A DNA stretch of 64,000 nucleotides from Caenorhabditis elegans (lineage: Eukaryota > Nematoda > Chromadorea > Rhabditida > Rhabditidae). Of the stretch, positions 51,901 to 61,690 are shown piece by piece. The stretch is from assembly GCF_000002985.6 (NCBI RefSeq), contig NC_003279.8, forward strand, positions 4,836,001 through 4,900,000, written 5' to 3'. Position 1 is the first letter of the stretch; each line of letters starts with the position of its first letter. The notes beneath the pieces were generated by a model. It was given only the letters and a program-made list of their open reading frames with translations, had not been told where the DNA came from and did not search any database. The position numbers were made by a program, and so were the translations under genes.

Positions 51901-54900
51901 AGCAGGAGGAGCAGAATTGAAAATGAACTAGGTGTAGTCATAATTGCATTATTGAATACTGAAAATATAGAAACCATGGAGACAAGAAGAACGATGTGAT
52001 ATGGAGGAAGAGGAGGAGTAGTTGATTGGAGAAAAAAGGAAATTGAAGATTTGATAGGGAGTGATAATAAGAATAGAAGAGGTTGGAGAAAAGGCCAATC
52101 AGTTATTTGAACTTTTATAGGCGAAATAAATTGGAAAACGGAGAGAGAAGATAGATTGTCATTTGATTTTTTTAAAATTTATTTGCTAAAATTATAGGCG
52201 ACAAACTATAAACAAAGTAGAGTAGAACCAGTGAGAAATTCTTTTAACCTTTTAATTTTAAATAAATCTTGAAATTTTAAATATCAAGATTTCTGTTTTC
52301 CATGGCATTTTTTTAACTGTAGAAAACCAAAAGTTCAGAATGAATAATATCCTCTAACGAAAAAGGTCTTAATATAATTCCTGGCACTTCCTAATTCTGA
52401 CAAATTCAGGAATACGTAAAACAATAATTTGGCATGACAAGTTGACATAGACACACTTGCCAACAAAAAAGGTGCGCATGCTTCCGGAGTGAAAGAAGCC
52501 AAGGGACCATAGACGGGGGACGAAAACTTGCCGAAATGTGAGCCGTATCCGATTTCTCACCCTCTCCATCCGCTCACTTCACACAAGGAATGTGTGGTGT
52601 TGGTGGTGTTGGCGTCGTTGGAAATTAGATTTAGATTTATGAAGTTACTTTCACTTTTTGTTGGTAATGATGTTAGTTGTTCTTCTTTTTTAGTTCCATC
52701 ATTCAAAGATGTGTCTAGTAAATAGAAAGAACTGACGAAGAGAGCATTTATATTCCAAAAAAAAATTTATGTTCTTAATCTGAATCAGAAACCTAAATCA
52801 GGGCATAGTCTCGTTACCTTTTTTGACCAAAAAACTCCCAACTGTATTTGAAATTTCTAATTCAAGACCAAGTTCTAGGTCAAAACCAAGAAGTTGTCAA
52901 TGCGAAATCCTAAGCCTGCCTAGGCCTGAGTCTACGCCTAAGACTAAGCCTGAGTCTACGCCTAAACCTAAGCCAAAGCCTAATCCTACGCCTAAGCCTA
53001 AGTCTAAGTCTAATAGTAAGCCTAAACCAGGGCAATAATTTAAGATCCGAAACTTTAATTAAACATAAACTTCAGAAATATTTTTCAAGGCACTTGTCAC
53101 ATGGCCTTTAAAATAAGAATACATTCTTCAATTTGAAAGAAATAACGGATTGAAAGTGACAAGATGACAAGAAAAGAGAGTAGAGATAAAACATTAGAGG
53201 TTGTACCGAAAAATGTGTCAGTTTGTAATGATATTAGTGAAGAGAGACGGATGGAAAGTTATATATTTACATAACACTCTCAACTTGAGGTGTGTCTATC
53301 TTTTCTTCTCCGATACAAGCTCTGCTAGGAGCATCTCCCTTGAGCACTGTGGGCTCCGAGGAGAGCTCATTCGAACACACATGTTTTTGTTAATTGACAA
53401 GAGGAGGGTGGGTGCCAATGACGTTTTTGGATTGACTATAAGTATAGGGTGGCAGGAATTTTCAGAAATGTTTTCTAACTTTTTTCAATGCATATTCAAC
53501 GATAGGCAAATATTTTCTAGCTTGTTTAAACAGGTAATAAACTTAGATTTTTAGATTTTGGAAAAAATCCAAATCCATAGACGAAAAACGAACAAAAAGT
53601 GTAAGCAATTTGTGGATGCGTCGATTAAACATCTAAAAATCAAAAATCAACGATAATTTAATGAAGATGAAAAAGTGGAAGAGTCGGACAAAGGAAGTTC
53701 TCTTCTTTTTATAATGAAACAGCTTTCAACTTTTGTGAGAAAAATGCTTCCATTTTGGAATCATTGTAAAAAAACGTATAAATGTTTACAAATTTAGTAC
53801 TATTCTAGTACATGTTTATATAGTGAGAGTGAAAATGTTTCAGCTCTTCAAAGACCAAAAAATAGAAAGCATATTGTAATGAATACTTAACATCAAAAGT
53901 ACACCTTCGAGAAAAACCTACAAAAAATCCTATAAAACCTACAAAAATTTAGCAGCAGGGTCTTAAACACCTCGAGCTGAAAAAAAGTTCCTTATTAAAA
54001 TTTGTCAGTAATTTTTTTCCGTTCTTTGGGAACCAGTAACAATTCTACAAAAGTTGATTATTACCGAATTGTGATGATTTGAAGGGTTTTTATTAGTGTA
54101 AAATTCTGGAAACTTTTTGAAAAGTTTTTTTTGTTGAAAAAATCTGTAAATTTATTCATCATAATTAATCAAAAATTTTCGAATTTTTTGAAAATTTAGA
54201 CAGTTGTTCTCAGCTTTCCTAAGATCATAAAAGAACATTTTATAATTTTTCAAAAAAAAAAATAAAGATAAATAAAATAGACTACAAATATCTTCGCTGC
54301 CTCTCAAATAGCGAAACTTACGAGGTCTTGCCAAAAGTCTAGAAATCAAAAAAGTTGAGTACAACATTGCAATATGAACACCAACCTTTGTGGGCCAGAA
54401 AAAAAGCCCATCGGAAGTGGCGGAAAGAGCTTCACCTCCAAAAAAAAGAGAGAATAATCGTGCCTCAATTCTTTCGTAGTGGTCAATGTGTGTTTGTTAG
54501 TGTCTTGATGACACCAAATGCAGCTGACAGGTTGTCTCTTATGAATTATATATAAATCATACGCGACTAATTGGCCATCTTTTCTCATTCTTTTTCATCT
54601 TTTTTTCCGAAATTTTTAAAATTTAAATTGATTAAGCTTTTTGAGTCTTCATTGAAAAGGGCTTTTGAGATGAGTTTAAGAGAAAAATTGAAGCATTTTT
54701 AGAAATTTGGAAAGCAATTAATTTTTATAAAGATTAAAATATTTCCGGGAGTAGACACTATTATTACAACGCTATAAACGAACACATGGAAACAATAAAA
54801 GTCTCTAGCAACCTATTCACTTGAAAGAACTATTGAGAATCAAAGCATGCCGAGTCATTATTGATTGACAAATTGAGGATGCACTTTTTGCAACTTTGTG

Positions 54901-57900
54901 CAATTAGGTACAGTAGTTACAGAGTTTGAGAGTGTAGAATCTAATGAATAATAGATATATGGAAAATTCAAAAGGTGAGTATTTCTACCAGATTTTGGTG
55001 ATAGCCTGGATGGAATAGAACATTTCAAATATTTGAAAGCACGTACTTGGCATTAAAAGAGTGGTATTGAAATATTTTTGCAGTAAATTTTACTGTAACT
55101 TGAAAAACCAACGCGTCCAAAAACCTCCAAAAAATCTCCTTCCACGGAGACACAAAATTTTCTGCCAACTAACTGTACTCTAACTGGTACTCTAAAGGTT
55201 TTCATTTTCCCTGATGCTATGAAAAATCAGAAAATGAGAGAAAAAATATGTACATAGATGAAGCTCAAAAGTTAGTTTTTTTGTTGTGTGAATATATATC
55301 TCGACTGTTACAATATATAATTCATTTAGTAAAAAGAAAAGTGCCTTGTCTCACTCAATGCCTCTTTTTTCTCGAGTTGTCGTCGACAGGAAAACTCAGA
55401 GTTGAAGGCAGTAATCCGTAATCCCCTTAGCCTTCGGAAGAAAAGGAAGCTTCAGGACAAAAACGCGCCAAGTTTGCTTTTGTGTGTATATGCATAATTA
55501 GAGAAAAACGGATTTTGGCGCCATTTGAAAATACGAAAATACGAAGATTTCTAAAAAGACTAGAGAATCACATAAAATTGATTGAAATGTGAAGGAGCTG
55601 AGGGAAGGGGGAGAGAGTTAAATGGGACGTTCGAAATGTTGAACTTTGGGATTTGGAATGTCTTACTTATTGGTTTAAGGTGAAAAAAAGACAACCTAGT
55701 GTCTTACTGTAAGAACAAAAAAAGGTAGACAGTCATGAACTATGTACTTACGTCCGAAGACGTGTAAGGTTTTTCTTTCAAATTCTCAAATTTATTGAAA
55801 ATTCGAAAGACTGTTGAAAAAAACGAAAAATAGAAATCTTGAACTTTCCAACTAGATTTTTTTCAGACAATGTCACCTACTTAAAGGACACAGTGAGCAT
55901 CGGAGCAACGAATGGAAAGAGCAGGAAGTTTTGAGGTGAGTCTATTTTCCGCCCATTCTTCGATCTATTTATCCTTCTTTCCACGAATTCTACGTATGCT
56001 TTGTTTTGCTATGTTTCTTTTTTCTCTCCTCCGCCCGCACCATCAAGTTAAGAGTTGCTTCACTGAACTCGAATAAGACCACCAACCTCGAGACCTTAAT
56101 TTTTAGACGACAAAAGGTTTTTATACTATGTAGTTGTTGAAAATGTTTTTTTTCTTTCCACAGAAAAAACTAGATTTGGTGAATATTAGGGGTTGGCAGG
56201 TTTATAGTCCTTTCCATTCCTTGTTAGAACTTTTATTTTTATCTAAAAAATTTCAGAAGTTGCGTGCAATCCTTAGAAGGGAGATGCTCTCGACGGAGCG
56301 AGGTTGCACATCAACAAAAAGTAGCTGTAAAGCAGCTGGTTGCCAAAATTGAAGTGATATTATTAAATGAACTATCTGGTTATGTTGAACGAAGAAATGA
56401 ACCGGATCGTCGTTTGATATCTCGACTAAATCGAGAATTGATAAATATTGATTCAAAAGACGACCGTCCTTCGATTTATCATGTTCCTTCACCTTCCAGA
56501 CCTGCTTGGAAAACTTGGAATCTTGATGTTTCAGATCCAAAAAAGTAAGTGGGCACTTTGAGCAAGCTAGTAAGAAAATAATTTTCAGAATGCAGAAGGT
56601 TCTGGATATGACAGCAGATATAATGAGATTACCAAGGCACTCGGTCGCTGATTCCGATGTTCCAGAAATGAAAAGTTCAACAGATTGGGATGCCCGATTA
56701 ATGAGCTTATTCATTTGTGAAAGTATTGGAATTGTACCGATTCAAGTAAATGAGTGAGTTTTTTAATGTTTCAAAAGTGTAGATTATGTTGGTATTTGCA
56801 GTGCTCGTAGTGATATAATGTCAGTGACAGAAGATAGAAGACGTGGCTGCAGTGTCGACTCATCAGTGTCCCGATTTGTTAGAGAAGGACCATATGTGAG
56901 CTCATTCCGAGAAAAGTCGATTCCACTGGAAGAGGCTCCACGTCTAGGATCAGCTTCATCGAGCAGTATATGTACAGTTGACACACGTCCATCCAATGTA
57001 TCATCACTTCCACCACTTACTGATTATAACTCTCATGCAAGCAGTATTTTAGTGAGTTTTGAGTCTTGAAAAAGACTTTTTATCTATAAACATAGAGTAT
57101 CGTTAATGGGGATTTGTCTGAACACACTTTTTTTCAGTCAAAAGTGACCCAATATCATATTACAAAATACTTGAAATATTTTCAGAATTTCCAATTTATC
57201 AGTCCAAGTTGTGGTAAATTGGCAAATTTTCAAAAACAAAAAATGTGCTTTTTGAATAATTTTAGGCATTGCTGCATGTTTTTTTTGAGCATAGGTGCAC
57301 CCCTAGAATGAAACACCCCAAGAATTACGGACAATTGAAACTCATTTTTAGTATTAATCTCACAGAAAAAAACTGTTTCAGTAGATTTCCAAATTCAGAT
57401 TGGGAGTGAACCGACCCACTTTTAGACTGGACACAAAAAAATTTCAAATTAAATTAAATTTATTTTTACCATAATTTTTTGGATGTTTTAGCACCATAGA
57501 AGTGGTTTCAAACAATTTCCCTACTGCTGATACTCCACCTCAAACTTATAAAAAAGTGCAAGTATTAAAATTTGGTGCTTTTAAAATAAAATATGTTAGG
57601 CTCTACTGTACCAACAATTTTCAGAGTTCCTCAATCACTCCAACACCACGTGAGGAAGACGAGACGTCATTTTGTTTCGGAAGAAGTTACCTGACTCGTC
57701 CGATTTGCGTCGAGGCATTCAGCACGCAATCAAGGCCAAATAAATTAGCGGTGACGGATAGTTGTGGAGGTATTTGGATCAGTGTGGTAAACAACGATTT
57801 TTTAATGTGATTACTGGTTTTCAGGGGTCTACATTACTAACTCTCATGGGGAAATCGAACAGAATATACTTATCAAAAACTCGTCGGCTAGTTCGGTTTG

Positions 57901-59326
57901 TGTTGATGAGAAGAATGAACTGATGTGAGTTTGAAAAGGAAGTGTAAAACGAAGGAAATAATTGATAAAAAAAACGACAGAGATCCAATCTGTTCTTTGA
58001 GAAGAAGGCGTTGAGCACTTCAGAGTGATTGAAAATCGAAATTTTTCGCAATAACTTGAGAGTGAGCACTTTCGAAAGATTCAGAGAGCAGAATTTAAAT
58101 AAAATTTTAGATCTTGCAAAAAAAACTTAGGCGGGCGTTCCTCGCTACCTTCTGCGTTTTTGCAAGAACTACGGTATTTCCTATTTTGCCATTTCAATTA
58201 GTTTTATGGTATTTCTAACTATTTACACTTATTTGTGCCTAGAACTATCATTGGAAAAAGAGTAATAATTCCAGGTACGTAAGTGTTATGCAATCAAAGG
58301 GACGATCAATCCACGTATTTGACGTCGCTTCAAATTGTCGAAAAGTGGAAGTGATCGCTTGTCCACGTGATCCAAAAATTGAGATGAGCAGGACCCGGTG
58401 GATTACTGTAGGACCGAGAGGTCACCTATTTATGACAAGTGGAGACAATGTGAAGAGTGCGTTATGGACTTATATTCGAAGCAAGAAAGCTTGGAAATTA
58501 TTGAAAGAATCGAGAAAATCTAGATATCAATATTTAACTGTTGCCGAGGATCAAGCTGATTATAAGTGAGTTTAGATTCTTATATTATGAAAATTATAAA
58601 AATTGTAAAAATACGCAACAAGAAGTTGGCAACAATTTTTTGGCCTAGACTTTTCCAACTTCTCAAATAATTAAATATTTTTGGAAGATAATTTTGCAAA
58701 TAATTGCCTCGAAACAGGTTGCGAAAAAATTTATAAATTAAATACCCAGCAACAAAAACTTAACCTCAATTAAAAATGTACTCAATTTCAGAGCAGTAGT
58801 ATTATTAACATGTGATGCTGCCAACAATCGTCTTCTCCTTTTTGTGATTGATCATTCAATGAGCTTAATCAATGAATATGATTTGAGCAAAACATATCGG
58901 CTCAATGAGCATATCCAGTCACCTGCATCTGCAATTGTTGATAAGGTTTGATTTTATATATCTGAATCTTCTCTAAAAATGATTTCAGAATGGAAATTTA
59001 CTAATCCTTGACTACGCTAGTGGAAGACTTTGGATTCTTCTGTCCGGTGTAAAAGGGGTCCGCCGCCTGAAACAAGTGCCTTTGCCAGACATCGTGAGAC
59101 CCCAAGAGGCTCTTGGAATCTGTACTAGAGTAGGTTTTCATTTTCATATCACATTAAATTATAATATTTTCAGGGTGATGTTCTCTACTTGGCTTTATTC
59201 AATCGTCGTGAAATACTCTGTACACGATATTTGGACGATGGAGTATTTAAACCAACAGCTGCAACTGGAGTCTCATCTTCTCCAGTACAACAACGACGAA
59301 GCAGTAGTCTTCCGAGAAGTTCATGA
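48913..59326 (+). CDS. B-box zinc-finger protein with NHL-like beta-propeller (RING-less TRIM relative)
   Basis: Exons are 48913-49049, 55867-55935, 56257-56544, 56589-56753, 56802-57051, 57625-57769, 57825-57924, 58275-58565, 58792-58945, 58989-59129 and 59174-59326. All phases agree, giving 630 residues. The first two exons encode a full B-box: C5, C8, C37, C40, C45, C48, H54 and H57, with an unusually long Ser-rich spacer between the first two cysteine pairs. Residues about 65-160 are helical and charged, where TRIM proteins have a coiled coil. A Ser-rich linker follows. From about residue 335 there are repeated propeller-like strands ([37 protein letters not shown]), as in NHL repeats. 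No RING finger is visible before the B-box. TRIM-NHL proteins often regulate RNA or ubiquitylation, but no activity can be assigned here. The first intron is 6.8 kb and contains glc-2 in antisense. A poly(A) signal AATAAA lies at 59498-59503. Confidence 0.85.
49056..49075 (-). terminator. candidate glc-2 polyadenylation signals
   Basis: Several TTTATT words on the plus strand read as AATAAA on the minus strand, 110-130 bases past the glc-2 stop. They lie immediately next to the donor of the first B-box exon (49050), so the glc-2 3' UTR may end within or next to that antisense exon. Confidence 0.5.
49187..51941 (-). CDS. glc-2: glutamate-gated chloride channel beta subunit GLC-2
   Basis: Exons in transcript order are 51941-51714, 51440-51297, 51253-51182, 50863-50620, 50259-50075, 50027-49961, 49915-49740 and 49375-49187, giving 434 residues. 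The sequence matches my memory of C. elegans GluCl-beta nearly throughout. A signal peptide spans about residues 1-22 ([15 protein letters not shown]). The Cys-loop is [15 protein letters not shown], with 13 residues between the cysteines. The second disulphide pair typical of GluCl/GlyR is [13 protein letters not shown]1 contains [19 protein letters not shown]2 [20 protein letters not shown], and M3 is near [16 protein letters not shown] short intracellular loop is followed by M4 at [23 protein letters not shown]-2 assembles with alpha subunits into inhibitory channels targeted by ivermectin and is known from pharyngeal muscle. An acceptor at 51959-51960 just before the ATG suggests trans-splicing. 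The gene lies wholly inside an intron of the B-box gene on the other strand. Confidence 0.97.
52908..53028. repeat. interstitial telomere-like array of degenerate CCTAAG hexamers
   Basis: About 20 hexamers in nearly constant register, mostly CCTAAG with variants CCTGAG, TCTACG, CCTACG, TCTAAG, CCTAAA and CCTAAT. CCTAAG is a circular form of GCCTAA, the complement of the C. elegans telomere repeat TTAGGC. The apparent Pro/Lys/Ser-rich frame through it is a product of the period of six. Confidence 0.85.
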
Positions 59327-60002
59327 ACTGGTCTGAAGTAGAGTTTCCTTTTATCAAAGGGAAAATTTCAGTCTACAATACTTTTTTTGGGATTTCAACA
59401 CGAGCTTATAGGCATCATATTGTTTGTCTTGACGGGATTTTTCTTTCTTATGAATCGCTTGAACTAATCATTTTCTATGTGCCTTTCTAACTTATGCAAT
59501 AAATTGTTTATTTGAACTTATGAGGTAATACAACAACAAAAAGTTGAGAAGTATGTAGAAGTGAAGTATTAGATATTATTTTTATTCTTATTATTGATAA
59601 TATTGAATGTGTCAATTGGATGTGAAATACAGCAGCATTTGCAGCTAAACTCCAAAAAAACTCTGAAGATGAGAATTTTCGCCATATCTTACGCGCAAGG
59701 TCTCGCGACGCAGACAATGAATTACTGTAACTCGTGCCGATTTGGGGGCGTGCATCATTTTCAAAATTAAAGTTTTGACGGAAACTTTTAAGACCCGATT
59801 TTTGTTGTTTTTTTTTAATCGCTTTTTCTGGTTTGTTTTGATAAATTATAATTCAAATTATCGCATGTTAAAATTAAAATAAGGCAAGACTACGGTAGAA
59901 AAATGGTTGTGCATTTACAGACCGTGCGGTGTTTGCGGTGTGTGGATTTACGGTGTATTTTATTGACTTTTATTTACCATTTTTCACCGCAAATTCATTA
60001 AA
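59327..60002. other. spacer between the B-box/NHL and DUF4708 genes
   Basis: Holds the 3' UTR and AATAAA (59498-59503) of the upstream gene, then a partial GAGACC-family repeat (about 59660-59760), then a short promoter-like AT-rich stretch. Spacing of 676 bp argues against a close operon pair. Confidence 0.55.
59660..59760. repeat. dispersed repeat, GAGACC/CTTTAAAGG family (partial)
   Basis: Contains ATCTTACGCGCAAGGTCTCG and TTACTGTAACTCGTGCCGAT, words shared with the copies at 15217-15490 and 62375-62640. Confidence 0.5.
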
Positions 60003-61541
60003 ATGAGCTCTTCGGTGCTGTCTGTAGCCAAATTTGATTTGAAAAAAATGAAAACAGTTTATTTAAAGGTAAGATTTTACCGAAAAGCGTAAAAAGTAAT
60101 GAATTTATCGATTTTCAGGTCGATATGGAGTACGATAATCGGAAAAATGCGGCTCTCGCGATTCTCAGCAAACTTTCAAGGTTTCAACGACGTTTGGTTT
60201 GATTTAAAATAAATTATTTCAGAGATCTCCTTAAAATTTGTTCAAATTTCGGCGGATGCTTGGCCCGTCCACAAAGAGATCTGTGCACAATTATGCTGAT
60301 TATTGATTCGGATAAATTGGAGAACGAGCATCTTGTTAAGCATCTCAAGGAACATCACATGACGGCATTTGAATATATTTTTACAAAGAAAATAAAAATT
60401 CAAGTTTTTTCCAGGTGAAAATGGAATGTGACTGCGATTCGGATTCGATTGAAAAGTGCTTGCCGTTCGCAATATTTTATTTCATGGAGAAACAAAAATG
60501 GTTTCGGGTCCGTTTTTCAAAATTTTCCTAAAAATTCCAACAAAAAATTCAGATTGGTGAATGCTTTGTTCAAGACGGATTTTTGTGGTGGAAACAGACG
60601 AATCTTCCAAGAATTCGTAATTTGAAATTTCGAAAAAAGTTTAAAATCAAAAATAAAATTTCAGAGATTCACACGCATTGTTCATCGGAAGGAAATGTTT
60701 ACATCAAATTTTCCGCCGAGATGATCAGAATTCACCCGTTTGACCATTGGATTTTGGATAGTGACGAGAGATTCCATGATTTCAATTCAGGACCAATTTC
60801 TCGACGGATTCGACCCAGATGGGTGTCATGTCTGCCGAAGCTTGGTAAAGGAAGAATCGTGAAAATTCATCGAAAGATTCCGGAAACTGCTCCATTTGAA
60901 AGTTATGATCAGATGAAGTCTTATTGGAAGAAGACGGTAATCTAGATTTTATTTCGCTTTAAAAAAATCCTAAATTTTCTCAAATTCAGAAATACGAATT
61001 TGTTTTTCAGTACGGATATGATCTTCCACCATCCGAACCGGAAGTTTACTATGATGTACTATTCCATAATGGTGAAACAATGTTGTATCCACTCTACTGT
61101 GTTCTCACGGGAACCCCCGAAGTTCTTGAAAACCGTGTTGGAAAAACAATGACAAGTGAGGCATTGGCTCTGTTTTTGAAAGCATTCAAGGAAGCATCGA
61201 TTGTCATTTGTGGAAGTGTTCTAGCTCGTTAGTTCTTTGCTATCTTTTTGAAATGCTTATCTATTAAATTTCTAGCAGAAGACCAAGACTGTCAAGCTGT
61301 AAAAGCCTACCTGGATGTCATGTCGATGTCAGCCATAAATTCTTCAAAACTCAAAAAAGAGGAGAAAGTGACGAGAAAAAGTTCTGGAGGAGGTCATGAA
61401 GAGCATCAAAAACCTTATGAAATCCGAAAGATCTATCCGAAAATTCCAGTTGGTGTCAAGAGAAGCATCTCTTCCTCAAGTCAATCCGGCTTACCGATCG
61501 TCAAAAAGGCAAGACCTGGCTTCAGTGTATCTGTTGATTAA
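60003..61541 (+). CDS. DUF4708 (C18orf63-like) protein of unknown function
   Basis: Exons are 60003-60068, 60119-60180, 60223-60334, 60415-60507, 60553-60616, 60665-60936, 61011-61227 and 61276-61541, giving 383 residues. Phase is kept at every join. The introns are short (42-80 bp). The conserved core is recognisable against the vertebrate C18orf63 family as I remember it: WVSCLPKLGKGRIVKIHRKI, then PFESYDQMKSYWKKTYGYDL with a proline after it, then YDVLFHNGETMLYPLYC, and later ASIVICGSVL. The C-terminus is basic and Ser-rich (VKRSISSSSQSG; KKARPGF), possibly a nuclear signal. No catalytic residues, signal peptide or membrane segment are seen. The donor at 60508 (GTCCGT) is unusual, so that junction is the least certain. 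The biochemical role of the family is not known to me. Confidence 0.82.
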
Positions 61542-61690
61542 TTATTTTGTATTATTATCATAATCTTGTTCTATATAGATCATGTATTAGTTTAGCATGT
61601 TAATTAATTTTGTAGAAATAATACATTAGTTTTTTTATTTTATACATTCTTCTTTTTTATACCCGTGGATTTTAAAGCTATAGTTAAACT
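61542..61690. terminator. convergent 3' ends of the DUF4708 gene and unc-38
   Basis: Only 149 bp separate the two stop codons. On the minus strand AATAAA is present at 61634-61639 for unc-38. An AATAAT-like word near 61615 may serve the plus-strand gene. Transcripts from the two strands may overlap. Confidence 0.5.

Larger units (their letters stand above)
49050..55866. other. 6.8-kb host intron carrying glc-2
   Basis: First intron of the B-box/NHL gene. The left half holds glc-2 in antisense. The part from about 51960 to 55866 has no coding exon that I can support. It probably contains the glc-2 promoter close to 52000-52600 and the telomere-like array at 52908-53028. Confidence 0.7.

Noticed and set aside
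51234..51977. 247-codon minus-strand frame covering the start of glc-2
   Set aside because: It reads through two glc-2 exons and the intron between them. The real exons are 51941-51714 and 51440-51297.
52823..53038. Pro/Lys/Ser-rich open frame
   Set aside because: It is explained by the degenerate hexamer array, whose period of six keeps one frame open.
57488..57564. Possible extra exon of the B-box/NHL gene ([17 protein letters not shown])
   Set aside because: It looks coding and has an acceptor and donor, but its length and entry phase do not fit the phase-0 junction between 57051 and 57625. A transcript would be needed.
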